Positions 48,839 through 59,718 of a stretch of 64,000 nucleotides of DNA are shown here, in pieces. The position numbers were made by a program, and so were the translations under genes. This stretch comes from Apodemus sylvaticus (lineage: Eukaryota > Chordata > Mammalia > Rodentia > Muridae). The notes under the pieces were generated by a model. It did not search any database. It was not told where the DNA came from and saw only the letters and a program-made list of their open reading frames with translations. The stretch covers positions 83,838,015-83,902,014 of the forward strand of contig NC_067481.1 in NCBI RefSeq assembly GCF_947179515.1, given 5' to 3'. Position 1 is the first letter of the stretch. Each line of letters opens with the position of its first letter.

Positions 48839-48853
48839 GTCAGCTGAGTTTTT
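48839..48853. repeat. Target-site duplication, left copy
   Basis: 'gtcagctgagttttt' matches 53330-53344 ('gtcagctgagatttt') at 14 of 15 positions. The duplicated target is host L1 ORF2 sequence, and the T-run fits an antisense L1 tail. Confidence 0.85.
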
Positions 48854-49110
48854 TTCCTATATTCTTTGTTTGAATTCCGAATGCTTTCCCCTTTCCCAGT
48901 CCCCCCTCACCATTGGTCTAATAAGTCCTCTTTCCTATGCCCATTTCCCAATCATCCCCTCCCACTTCCCTGTCCTGGTACTCCCTCCCATACAATGGTG
49001 GATTGACTCTTTTCAGAACCAGGGCCCTCTCTTTCCCTCTTCTTGGGTATAAATTGATATGCTAATTGTGTCTTGAGAATTTAGAGCTTCGGGGTAATTA
49101 ATATACTTAT

Positions 49111-50881
49111 CAGTGATTGCATTGTATGTGTATTCTTTTGTGATTGGGTTACCTCACTTAGGATGATATTTTCCAGTTCCAACCATTTGCCTAATAATTT
49201 CATAATGTCATTGCTATTAATTGCTGAGTAGTATTCCATTGTGTAAATATACCACATTTTCTGTATCCATTTCTCCATTGAGGGACATCTGGGTTCTTTC
49301 CAGCTTCTGGCTATTATAAATAAGGCTGCTATGAACATAGTGGAGCATGAGTCCTTATTGCATGTCGGGGAATTCTCTGGGTATATGCCCAGGAGCGGTA
49401 TATCAGAGTCCTCCAGAAGTGTCCTGTCCAGTTTTCTGAGGAACCACCAGACTGATTTCCAAAGTGGTTGTACCATCTTGCAATCCCACCAGCAGTGGTG
49501 GAATGTTCATCTTTCTCCACATCCTCGCCAACACCTGCTGTCTCCTGAGTTTTTAACCTTAGCCATTTTGACTGGTGTGAGGTGAAATCTCAGTGTTGTT
49601 TTGATTTGCATTTCCCTAATGATTAATGATGTGAACATGTTTTAAGGTGCTTCTCAGCCATCCGAAGTTCTTCAGGTGAAAATTGTTTGTTTAGCTCTAT
49701 ACCCAATTTTTAATAGGGTTATTTGGTTCTATGGGGTCTATCTTCTTGGGTTCTTTGTATATATTAGATATTAGCCCTCTGCAGGATTTAGAGTTGGTGA
49801 AGATCCTTTCCCAATCTGTTGGTTGAAGTTTTGTCCTTTTGACAGTGTCCTTTGCCTTACGGAAACTTTGAAATTTTATGAGGTCTCATTTGTTAATTCT
49901 TGATCTTAGAGTGTAAGCTATTGGTGTTCTGTTCAGGAACTTTTCCCCTGTGGCCATGTCCTCCAGGGTCTTCCCCTGTTTCTTTTCTATTAGTTTCAGT
50001 ATGTCAGGTTTTATGTGGAGGTCCTTGATCTACTTGGAGTTGAGCGTAGCAAGGAGACAAGAATGGATCAATTCACATTCTTCTGCATGCTGACATCCAA
50101 TTAAACCAGCACCATTTGTTGAAAAAGCTATCTTTCTTCCACTGGGTGTTTTCAGCACCTTTGTTGAAGATCAAGTGACCATAGGTGTGTGGGTTCATTT
50201 CTGGATCTTCAATATTATTTCATTGATCCACTTGCCTGTCATTGTACCAATACCATGCAGTTTTTATCACTATTGCTCTGTAGTAATATTTGAGGTTTGG
50301 GATACTGATTCCCCCAGATGTTCTTTTACTGTTGAGAAGAGTTTTAGCTATCCTGGGTTTTTTGTTATTCCAGATGAATTTGAGAATTGCTCTTTCTAAT
50401 TCTATGAAGAACTGAGTTGGGATTGTGTTGAAGCTGTAGTTTGTCTTTGGCAAGATGGCCATTTTAACTATATTAATCCTGCCAATCCACGAGCACAGAA
50501 GATTTTTCCATTTACTGAGGTCTTCTTCAATATCTTTCTTCAGAGACCTGAAGTTCTTGTCGTATAGATCTTTCACTTATTTGGTTAGAGTCACACCAAG
50601 ATGCGTTATGTTGTTTGTGGCTATTGGGATGGGTATCATTTCCCTAATTTCTCAGTCTGCTTATCCTTTGAGTATAGGAAGGCTACTGATTAGCTTGAGT
50701 TGATTTTATAAACAGCCACTTTCCTGAAGTTGTTTATCAGCTGTAGGAGTTCTCTGGTGGAGGTTTTTGGGTAACTTAAGTAGACTATCATGTCATCTGC
50801 AAATAGTGATAATTTGACTTCTTCTTTTCCAATTTGTATCCCCTTGACCTCCTTATGTTGTTTAATTGCTCTAGCTAGAAC
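49111..50881 (-). pseudogene. Nested L1 ORF2, C-terminal two-fifths
   Basis: Reads back from VLARAIKQHKEVKGIQIGK and the catalytic SLFADDM through KDLYDKNFRSLKK, AILKFIWNNKKPRIAK and the MVQPLWKSVWWFLRKL block to the C terminus. The usual SGY terminus has drifted (ISILITPKL). Small indels break the frame into pieces of at most 131 codons. It is separated from the endonuclease part by the inverted filler at 50882-51126. Confidence 0.85.
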
Positions 50882-51126
50882 TTGGGAAAGGATATTCACC
50901 AACCCTACATCTGATAGAGGGCTGATATCCAATATATACAAAGAACTCAAGAAGTTAGACCCCAGGGAACCAAATAACCCTATTAAAAATGGGGTACAGA
51001 TCTAAACAAAGAATTTTCACCTGAAGAAATTCGGATGGCCAAGAGGCACCTTAAGAAGTGCTCAACATCATTAGTCATTAGGGAAATGCAAATCAAAACA
51101 ACCCTGAGATTTCACCTTACACCAGT
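50882..51126 (+). other. Inverted L1 ORF2 filler segment
   Basis: Plus-strand ORF2 C-terminal sequence encoding WERIFTNPTSDRGLISNIYK, ELKKLDPREPNNPIK and, after a frame slip, the region to 'ttacaccagtc'. It has no tail or TSD of its own. At the left joint, 'act' is common to both sequences. Its source is either the same RNA copied twice or another L1. Confidence 0.85.
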
Positions 51127-51410
51127 CTGTGTCTCTTTTGATGACTTTAGGTTGAAAGTCAATTTTATCTGATATTAAAATGGCTACTCTAGCTTGTTTC
51201 TTGAGACCATTTGCTTGTAGAATTTTCTTCTAGCCTTTTACTCTAAGGTAGTTTTTTTTTTTGACACTGAGGTGTGTTTCCTGTATGCAGCAAAATGTAG
51301 GGTCCTGTTTACATATCCAGTCTCTTAGTCTATGTCTTTTTCTTGGGGAATTGAGTCCATTGATGTTAAGAGATATTAAGGAATAGTGATTATTTCTTCC
51401 TGTCATTTTT
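51127..51410 (-). pseudogene. Nested L1 ORF2, N-terminal endonuclease part
   Basis: Minus strand. Begins MTGRNNHYSLISLNINGLNS, with CIQETHL (catalytic Glu) and KKKNYLRVKGW, and runs to about residue 100 before the inverted filler. A frame break lies near the T-run at 51249. The later catalytic motifs (GDFNT, SDH) are lost with the internal deletion. Confidence 0.82.
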
Positions 51411-51467
51411 AATGTTAATGTGATATTTGAGTGGTTATCTTCTTTCAGGTTTGATGAAAGAAGGTTA

Positions 51468-52687
51468 CTATCTTGCATTTTCCAGGAAATAGTTTCCCTC
51501 CTTGTACTGGCGTTTTCCCCCTATTATCCTTTGTAGGGCTAGGTATGTGGAAAGATATTTTGTAAATTTAGTTTTCTCATGGAATATCTTTGTTTCTCCA
51601 TCTATAGTGATTGAGAGTTTTGCTAGGTATAGTAGTCTTGACTGGCATTTGTGTTCTCTTAGAGTCTGCATGAGCTCTGCCCAGGATCTTCTAGCTTTCA
51701 TGGTCTCTGGTGAGAAGTCTGGTGTGATTCTGATAGGTCTTCCTTTATATGTTACTTGCCCTTTTTCTCTTACTGCCTTTAATATACTTTCCTTGTTTAG
51801 TACATTTGGGGTTTTGATTATTATGTGTCAGGAGGTATTTCTGTTTGGTCCAGTCTGTTTGGAGTTCTGTAGGCTTCTTGTATATTCATGGGCATCTCTC
51901 TCTTTAGGTTAGGGAAGTTTTCTTCCATAATTTTGTTGAAGATATTTGCTGGCCCTTTAAGTTGTAAATCTTCACTCTCCTTAAGTATATAATCCTTAGA
52001 TTTGGTCTTCTCATTGTCTTCTGGATTTCCTGGATATTTTGTGTTACAAGCTTTTTGCATTTTTGCATTTTCTGTTGAGTCTATAGTTTCTATGGTATCT
52101 TCAGCATCTGAGATTCTTTCTTCTATCTCTTGTATTCTGTTGTTGATATTTGCATCTATGGCCCCTGATTTCTTCCCAAGGTTTTCTATCTCCAAAGCTT
52201 TCTCCCTTTGCGATTTCTTAGTAGTTTCTACTTCTGTTTTTAGATCCTGGATGGTTTTGCTCAGCTCCTTCATTTGCTTGTTTGTGTTTTCCTGTAATTC
52301 TTTAACAGATTTTTGTGTTTCCTCTTTAATAACTTCTGCCTGTTGACCAAAGTTCTCCTTTATTTCTTTAAGTGTTTTTTGCATTTCTTCCTTATTGGCT
52401 TCTATCTTTTGACCCATATTCTCCTGAATTTCTTTAAATGATTTTTGTGTTTCCCTTGTAAGGGCTTCTAACTTATGATCTACTTTCTCCTGAATTTCTT
52501 TAAGACATTTATTTATGTCCTTCATGTGTTCCTCTAACAGCATCTTGACCAGTGTTTTGAAATCCAAATCTTGTTTTTCTGGTGTGTTTGGGTATCCAGG
52601 ACTTGCTGTTGTTGGAGAATTGGGTTCAGATGCTGCCATATTGCCTTGATTTCTGTTAATAACATCTCTAAGTTTGCCTTTTGCCAT
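51468..52687 (-). pseudogene. Nested L1 ORF1, nearly complete
   Basis: Minus strand, starts MAKGKLRDVINRNQGNMAAS at 52687. The coiled coil shows three 22-residue repeats (RETQKSFKEIQENMGQ, EEMQKTLKEIKENFGQ, EETQKSVKELQENTNK). The frame slips in the 'aaaatgc' repeat region (about 52060-52085), recovers at ESEDLQLKGPANIF, and slips again after NIQEAYRTPNRLDQ near 51850. The C-terminal domain from MKARRSWAELMQTLREHKCQ to the stop at 51468 is open in a third frame. So it is close to intact but not translatable as one protein. Confidence 0.9.
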
Positions 52688-53329
52688 CTAATTCTCACTG
52701 GTGTTAGTTGGTCTTGTTGTCACTGGCTGGTGCTTCAACCTCCTGTGAGCCTGTAAGGCTATTTCTTCAACACTGGATGACTGGGTTTCCCTGGCACAAA
52801 TTGCTGATATGCTGTCCTCCTCTTGTGTGCTATTGGAGCCCTGCTGTGTCTTGCCCCAAGCAATGTTATACTTGGGTTTTCTCAGTGAACCTTGTGCTCC
52901 CTGTTTGCTCTGTCATGGAGTAAAGATGGTGGCGGGGAGCCACTCCAAATGCTGATCACCAAGTAAGGCACAGGACCCATGACCAGCTGGCACGCAGATG
53001 AATTACTTATCTGCCTGGGCCTGGGCACAGGTAGACTCCCGGTGATTTGCACCCCCAGATATCTTAATCTCAGGATATCTCAGTACCTGGTACTGCCTTT
53101 CTGCACAGTCAGGCAGCGAAGATGGTGGCGGGGAGTCACTCCCTGTACTGATACCCATGTAGGGCACAGGCCCCACAACAGGCTTCCACACAGACGAACC
53201 ACCTATCTGCCCAGGTCCAGGGCGCAGGCAGACCCCTGGCGGTTTGCACCCCCAGAGATCTTAAACCTGGGATATCTCAGTACCTGGTGCTGCCTTTCTG
53301 CTCTGTCAGGCAGCAAAGATGGTGGCAGG
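52688..53329 (-). promoter_or_regulatory. Nested L1 5' UTR with tandem monomers
   Basis: Two ~196-197-bp monomers begin (plus-strand view) at 52925 and 53121, with the start of a third at 53318. Each opens with 'gatggtggc'. Shared blocks include 'ggcggggag' and the 'ctgcctttctgc' region. They belong to the same monomer family as 15453-15850: both contain 'gcaaaccgccaggggtctgc' or a close variant in sense. Each monomer boundary carries a YY1-like 'gccaccatctt' in sense. Confidence 0.85.
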
Positions 53330-53344
53330 GTCAGCTGAGATTTT
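53330..53344. repeat. Target-site duplication, right copy
   Basis: Partner of 48839-48853; the host L1 ORF2 sequence resumes directly after it. Confidence 0.85.
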
Positions 53345-53535
53345 GATCTTAGCCATTCTGACTGGTGTGAGGTGGAATCTCAAGGTTTTTTTGATTTGCA
53401 TTTCCCTGATGACTAAGGATGTTGAACATTTCTTTAGGTGCTTCTCAGCCATTCAGTACTCCTCAGCTGAAAATTCTTTGTTTAGCTGTGTATCCCATTT
53501 TTAATGGGGTTATTTGGTTCCCTGAAGTCTAATTT

Positions 53536-53625
53536 CTGTCTTTTTTTTCTTGTCTTTCTTTCTCTTTCTTTCTTTCTTTCTTTCTTTCATTGTTTTTTTT
53601 TCTATTTTTTTTGTTTTTTTTTTTA
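53536..53625. repeat. (TTTC)n and poly-T tract
   Basis: TTTC units, then long T-runs. On the minus strand it is an A-rich tract of the sort left by an L1 poly-A tail. Confidence 0.85.
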
Positions 53626-53892
53626 ACTTAATGGAGAATACTATATTGAAGAACCATGAAATTGGAATATAAGGCAAAAATTGCAGAAAAGTAAAACAAA
53701 TTTTAACATGATAAAATAAATAAAATCAAAACTAACGACTTTCTAAAATATAATAACAATCAATACATATCATCAATGAAAATATTGAATTCTTATTCTT
53801 GACCAAGTTACAAAAGTATTTCAGTTTATCAAACAAATAAAAAAGTAAGATAAACTATTGAAACATATACATTAAAAGTACTAAGGTATTTT
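53626..53892 (-). other. Non-L1 segment, candidate transduced flank
   Basis: 267 bp of AT-rich sequence unlike any L1 section in this window, lying between an L1 3' UTR and an A-rich tail. No strong polyadenylation signal is visible near the tail. It could instead be an unrelated insertion. Confidence 0.45.
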
Positions 53893-54163
53893 TTAAAAAA
53901 ATTTAAATTTTATTCGATATATTTTTTATTTACTTTTCAAATGATTTCCCATTTTCTGGTCCCCCACTCCCCGAAAGTCACATAAGCCCCCTTCCCTCTC
54001 TCTGTTCTCCTACCCACCCCTTCCCACTTCCCTGTTCTGGTTTTGTTTTATACTGCTACACTGAGTCTTTCCAGAACTAGGGGCCACTCCTCCATTCTTC
54101 TTGTACCTCATTTGATGTGTGGATTACGTTTGGGGTATTCCAGGTTTCCAGGCTAATATCCAC

Positions 54164-54789
54164 TTATTAATGAATGCATACCATGATTGATCTTTTGAGA
54201 CTGGGTTACCTCACTTAGTATGATGTTCTCCAGCTCCATCCATTTGCCTAAGAATTTCATGAATTCATTGTTTCTAATGGCTGAATAGTATTCTATTGTG
54301 TATATATACCACATTTTTTTGTATCCATTCTTCTGTTGAGAGATACCTGGGTTCTTTATAGCTTCTTGCTATTATAAATAGGGCTGCTATGAACATAGTG
54401 GAACATGTATACTTATGACATGCTGGGGAACCCCTCTGGGTATATGCCCAGGAGTGGTATACAGGATCTTTCAGAAGTGACATGCCCAGTTTTTTGAGGA
54501 ACTGCCAGACTGATTTCCAGAGTGGTTGTACTAATTTGCAACCCCACCAGCAGTCGAGGAGTGTTCCTCTTTCTCCACATCCTCACCAACACCTGCTGTC
54601 TCCTGAGTTCTTAATCTTAGCCATTCTAACTGGTGTAAGGTGAAATCTCAGGGTTGTTTTGATTTGCATTTCCCCTGATAACTAATGAAGTTGAGCATTT
54701 TTTAAGATGTTTCTCTGCCATCCGAAGTTCTTCAGGTCAGAATTCTTTGTTTAACTCTGTACCCCATTTTTAATAGGGTTACAGGGATT
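54164..54789 (-). pseudogene. ORF2 C-terminal fragment of nested L1
   Basis: Minus-strand ORF2 end. Blocks such as DPVYHSWAYTQ, KYTCSTMFIAALFIIAR and PRYLSTEEWIQK are readable, with frame breaks near 54330 and 54440. It corresponds to the last ~200 codons of ORF2. Non-functional. Confidence 0.75.
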
Positions 54790-57124
54790 CTCTTTGTAGA
54801 GTATAAAGTATAAAGTTATTTGTATATATTGGATATTAGTCCTGTATTGGATGTAGGATTGGTAAGATCTTTTCCCAATCTATTGGTTGCCATTTTGTCC
54901 TGTTGACAGTGTCCTTTGCCTTCCAGAAGCTTTGAAATTTTATGAGGTCCTATTTGTCAATTCTTGATCTTAGAGCATAAGCTATTGGTTTTCTTTTCAG
55001 AAACTTTTCCCCGTGTGCCAATGAGCTACACAGTCTTCCCTACTTTCCTTTATATTAGTTTCAGTGTATTTGGTTTTGTGTAGAGGTCTTTGATCCACTT
55101 GGACTTTAGCTTTGTACAGAGGATATGAATGGATTGATTTGCTTTCTTCTACATGCTAACTGCCAGGTGAACCAATCATTTGTTGAAAATGCTTTTTTTC
55201 CCCCACTGGATGGCTTTAGCTACTTTGTCAAAGATCAAGTGACTATAGGCGTGTGGGTTCACTTCTGGATCTTCAGTTCCAATCCACGAATCTACCTACC
55301 TGTCACTGTATCAGTACCATGCAGTTTTTATCACTACTGCTCTGTAGTAGGACTAGAGATCAGGAATGGGGATTCCACTACAAGTTCTTTTATTGTTGAT
55401 AATAGTTTTCTCTATCATGGGTTTTTTGTTATTTCAGATCAATTTGCAAATCGATATTTCTAGCTCCATGATGAATTGAGATAGAATGTTGACGGGAATT
55501 GCATTGACTCTGTAGACTGCTTTTGGCAAGATGGCCATATTAGCTATATTAATCCTGTCAATACAGGAACATGGGAGATCTTTCCATCTTCAGAGATCTT
55601 CAGTTTCTTTCTTCAGAGACTTGAAGTGCTTGTCATACAGATCTTTCACTTGTTTAGTTCTGGTCACAACAAGGCATTTTATATTATTTGTGATTATTGT
55701 GAAGAGAGTTTTTTCTCTAATTTCGTTCTCAGCCTGTTCATCCTTTGAATGGAGAAAGACCACTAATTTGTTTGAGTTAATTGTATATCCAGCCACATTG
55801 CTGAAGTTGTTTATTAGGTTAGATATGGTGGAAATTTGGCAGTCACTTAAATATACTATCACATCATCTGAAAATAGTGATATTTTGACATTTCCATTTC
55901 AATTTGTATCCCTTTGACCTATTTTTGGTGTCTAATTGCTCTGGCTAAGTCTTCGAGTACTATATTGAATAGGTGTGGAGAGAGTGGTCAGTCTTGTCTT
56001 GTCCCTGATTTCAGTGGGATTGCTTTGAGTTTCTCTCCATTTAGTTTAATGTTGGCTACTGGTTTGCTGTATATTGATTTTACTGTGTTTATATATGAAC
56101 TTGAATTCCTGATTTTTCAAAGACTTTTATCATGAAGAGGTGTTGGATTTTGTCAAATGCTTTTTCAGCATCTAATGAGATGATCATGTGGTTTTTTTTC
56201 TTTGAGTTTGTTTATGTAGTGAATTACATTGATGGATTTCCTTAAATTGAACCATCCCTGCATCCCTGGGATGAAGCCAACTTAATCATGATGCATGACC
56301 ATTTTAATGTATGCTTGTATCTGGTTTGCAAGTATTTTATTGAGTATTTTTGCATATTCATAAAGGAAATTTGTCTGATGTTCTCCTTCTCTGTAGGGTC
56401 CTTGTGAATTGTACGTATCAGAGCAATTGTGGTTTCATAGAATGAACTGGGTAGTGTTTCTTCTGTTTCTATTTTGTGGAATCATTTAGAGAGTATTAAT
56501 ATTAGGTCTTCTTTGAAGGAATGATAGATTGCTGCACTAAATCCATCTGATCCTGGACTTTTCCTGGTTGGGAGATTCTTAATGACTGCTTCTATTTCAT
56601 TAAGGGTTATGGGGTTGTTCACATCATTTATCTGATCCTGATTTAACTTTATTACCTGGTATCTGTCTTGGAAATTGTTCATTTCATCCAGATTTTCCTG
56701 TTTTGTTGAATAAAGGCTTTTGTAGCAGGATCTGAAGATTTTTTTGCATTTCTTCTGTTTTTGGTGTTATGTCTCCCTTTTCATTTCTGATGTTGTTAAT
56801 TTGGGTAATGCCTCTATGCCCCATGGTTAGTCTGGCTAAGGGTTTATCCATCTTGTTGATTTTCTCAAAGAACCAGCTCCTGGTTTTGGTTGACTCTTTG
56901 TATTGTTTTTGTTTCTACTTGTTTGATTTCAACCCTAAGTTTGATTATTTCCTGCTGTCTATACTCTGGGGTGTAGTTGCTTCTTTCTATTCTAGAGTTT
57001 TCAGATGTGCTGATAAGATGCTAGGGTATGATCTCTCCAGTTTCTTTTTGGAGGCACTCAGAGCTATGAGTTTTCCTCTTTGGACCACTTTCATTGTGTC
57101 CCATAATTTTGAGTATGTTGTGGC

Positions 57125-57133
57125 TTAATTTTC
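57125..57133. repeat. Short putative TSD, left copy
   Basis: 'ttaattttc' matches 58899-58907 ('tttattttc') at 8 of 9 positions. Both are in host L1 sequence. Low complexity limits confidence. Confidence 0.5.
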
Positions 57134-57393
57134 TTTTTTTTCCCCTTATCTTTTTTTCTATATTCTTTGTTTACATTTCAAATGATTTTCCCTTTCCATG
57201 TTCCCCCCTCTCCATAAGTCCCATAAGCCCTCTTCCCTCCACCCATTCCCCAATCAACCCCCTCCCACTTCTCTATACTGATAATCCCCTAAAATGCTGC
57301 ATTAAGCCTTTCCAGGGCCAGGGACCTCTCCTTCCTTTTTCTTGGGAAAGATTTGATATGTGAGTTGTGTCTTGGGTATTCAGAGCTTCTGGG

Positions 57394-58219
57394 CTAATAT
57401 CCACTTATCACTGACTGCATTCCATGTGTGTTCTTTTGTGAATGAGTTAGCTCACTTAGGATGATATTTTCCAGTTCCAACCATTTGCCTAAGAATTTCA
57501 TGAATTCATTGTTTTTAATTGCTGAGTAGTATTCCATTGTGCAAATATACCACAATTTCTGTATCCATCCCTCCACTGAGGGACATTTGAGTCCTTTCCA
57601 GATTCTGGCTATTATAAAATAGACTGCTATGAGAATAGTGGAGCATGAGTCCTTATTGCATGATGGGGAATCCTCTGGGTATATGCCCAGGAGTACTATA
57701 GAAGGGTCCTCCGGAAGTGTAGTTTCCAGTTTTCTGAGGAACCACCACACTGATTTCCAAAGTGGTTGTACCAGCTTGCAATCCCATCAGCAAAAGAGGA
57801 GTGTTCCTCTTTCTCCACATCCTTGCCAACACCTGCTGTCTCCTGAGTTTTTAATCTTAGCCATTCTTACTGGTGTGAGGTGAAATCCCAGGGTTGTTTT
57901 GACTTGCATTTCCATAATGACTAATGATGTTGAACATTTCTTAAGGTGCTTCTCAGGTATTCAAAGTTCTTCAAGTGAAAATTCTTTGTTTAGCTCTGTG
58001 CCCCATTTTTAATATGGTTATTTGGCTCTCTGGAGTCTAACTTCTTGAGTTCTTTGTATATATTGGATATTACCTCTCTGTCAGATGTAGAGTTGGTGAA
58101 GATTTTTTCCCTTTGTTGTTTGTCATTTTATCTTTTTAAGAGTGTCCTTTGCCTTACAGAAACTTTGTAATTTTATGAGGTCCCTCCCATATGTCAATTC
58201 TTGATTTTAGAGCATAAGC
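57394..58219 (-). pseudogene. ORF2 C-terminal part of nested inverted L1
   Basis: The C-terminal ~118 codons are open from MWWFLRKLETTLPEDPSIVL through YYSAIKNNEFMKFLGKWLEL to ...QSVISGY and the stop at 57394. The upstream part to 58219 is readable in pieces. Age by eye lies between the host and the copy at 3944. Confidence 0.82.
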
Positions 58220-58633
58220 TACATTTTGCTGTGTACAGAAAACATACCTCAGTGTCAAAAACAAACACTACCTCAGAGTAAAAGGCTGGAAAACAATTTT
58301 GCAAGCAAATGGTCTCAGGAAACAAGTCGGAGTAGCCGTTCTAATATCAGATAAAATTGACTTTCAAAAGTCATCAAAAAAGACACTGAAGGATATTTCT
58401 TATTGCTCAAAGGAAAAATCCATCAAGAAGAACTCTCAATTCTGAACATCTATGCTCCAAATGCAAGGGTACCCTCATTCATAAAAGAAACTTTACTAAA
58501 ATTCAAAGCACACATTGCACCTAACACAATAATTTTGGATGACTTCAACACTCAACTCTCCTCAATGGACCGATTAGGAATACAGAAAATAAACAGGGAC
58601 ACAGTGAAACTAATTGAAGCTTTGGACCAATTG

Positions 58634-58677
<44 letters not shown>

Positions 58678-58898
58678 CATTTCATCCTAAAGCAAAAGAA
58701 TATACCTTTTTCTCAGTGCCTCACGGCACCTTCTCCAAAATCAACCATATAATTGGTCACAAGACAGACCTCAACAGATATAAGAAGATCGAACTAATCC
58801 CATGTCTCCTATCAGATCACTGTGGAGTAAGAGTGGTCCTCAATAGCAACAAAACCAACAGAAAGCCCACATACACATGGAAGCTGAACAATACTCTA
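58220..58898 (+). pseudogene. ORF2 endonuclease part, inverted arm
   Basis: Plus strand. LRVKGWKTILQANGLRKQ, then ELSILNIYAPNARVPSFIKE, IILDDFNTQLSSMDR (GDFNT reads DDFNT here) and GHKTDLNRYKKIELIPCLLS, SDHCGVR. A deletion near 58365, an early stop, and the (TA)n expansion at 58636-58676 break the frame. Confidence 0.82.
58636..58676. repeat. (TA)n microsatellite inside L1 endonuclease
   Basis: About 20 TA units replace the 'cagatatatatag' of the related copy at 17911-17923, so the tract grew inside coding sequence and forms an Ile-Tyr run in that frame. Confidence 0.92.
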
Positions 58899-58907
58899 TT
58901 TATTTTC
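58899..58907. repeat. Short putative TSD, right copy
   Basis: Partner of 57125-57133; host L1 continues after it. Confidence 0.5.
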
Positions 58908-59718
58908 ATTAAATTGAAAAATGTGTTTAATTTCTTTCTTTACATCTTCTTTGACCAAGTTTCATTGAGTAGAATATTGTTCATCTTCCATGTATATGTG
59001 GGCTTTCTATTATTTTTGACATTATTGAAGATCAGCCTTAATCTGCAATGATCTGATAGAATGCATGGGATTATTTTAATCTTCCGGTATCTGTTGAGGA
59101 CTGTTTTGTGACCAAGTCCATTGTCAATTTTGGAGAAGTTATCAAGAAGTACTGAGAAAAAGATATATTTTTTGTTTGTTTGTTTTAGGATAAAACTATA
59201 GATACCATTTAAATCCATTTGGTTTATAGCTTCTGTTAGTTTCACTGTTTCTCTCTTTAGCTTCTGTTTCCATGATCTGTCCATTGATGAGAGTAGAGTG
59301 TTGAAGTCTTCTACTATTATTGTATGAGATGCAATGTGTGCTTTGACTTTTAGTAAAGTTTCTTTTATGAGTGTGGGTGCCTATTTGAACTATAGATATT
59401 CAGGATTGAGCGTTCTTTTTGGTGTATTTTCCCTTGATGAGTATGAAGTGTCCTTCTTTATCTTTTTTGATAATTTTAGGATGAAATAAATTTTATTCAA
59501 TATTAGAATGCTACTCCAGCTTGTTTCTTGGTACCATTAAATGTTGGTTCCTGTTTACCTATACAGTCTCATGCCCTATGTCTTTTTATTGGGGAATTGT
59601 GTGTCCATTGATATTAAGAGATATTAAAGAAAAGTGATTGTTGCTTCCTGGTATTATTGTTGTTAAAGGTGTAATTATGTTTATGTTGCTGTCATCTTGT
59701 TGGTTTGTTAAGGGAAGA

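Larger units (their letters stand above)
48854..53329 (-). mobile_element. Nested LINE-1, complete ends, rearranged ORF2
   Basis: Minus-strand L1 of 4.48 kb with a 3' UTR at 48854-49110 and a 5' UTR containing two complete monomers, both ends fixed by the TSD. Between them, ORF2 runs from its C terminus to the RT region (49111-50881), is interrupted by 245 bp of inverted ORF2 (50882-51126, plus strand), and then resumes in the endonuclease (51127-51410). Roughly 1.6 kb of ORF2 (endonuclease end, linker, start of RT) is missing. The inverted piece duplicates a C-terminal section that is also present at about 49560-49815 and differs from it by roughly a tenth of positions by eye. Confidence 0.87.
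53536..54789 (-). mobile_element. Nested 5'-truncated L1 with putative 3' transduction
   Basis: On the minus strand: ORF2 C-terminal part and 3' UTR (54789 to 53893), then 267 bp of non-L1 sequence (53892-53626), then an A-rich tail with GAAA units (53625-53536). By eye the L1 part is about 90% identical to 3953-4830, so it is younger than the host on both sides. At its own 3' end an AATAAA-containing 'gaataaaatttaaat' is not followed by a long A-tail, which fits transcriptional read-through. A TSD is not clear, and the right boundary is approximate. Confidence 0.6.
57134..58898 (-). mobile_element. Nested LINE-1 with 5' inversion and large deletion
   Basis: 57134-58219 is minus-strand L1: T-rich tail complement, 3' UTR, and ORF2 C terminus back to about residue 880 (IAYAL motif). 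58220-58898 is plus-strand ORF2 endonuclease sequence, from TFCCVQ to TYTWKLNNTL. Outer and inner edges fit twin priming, but about 1.9 kb of ORF2 between the two arms is absent. 'ct' is shared at the inversion joint. ORF1 is absent. Confidence 0.82.
48395..59660 (-). pseudogene. ORF2 of the host L1, in four pieces
   Basis: Coding remnants occupy 48395-48838 (C terminus, ending ...HSLITGY), 53345-53535, about 54790-57124 (RT region; IATRQGCPLSP equivalents broken, ENSDILTF in place of the FADD region, on the antisense) and 58908-59660 (endonuclease; blocks such as MDRSWKQKLKRETVKLTE and GHKTVLNRYRKIKIIPCILS). Stops and indels are frequent throughout, with no frame above about 130 codons. It is a dead gene, interrupted by three insertions. 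The 5' limit is approximate. Confidence 0.75.
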
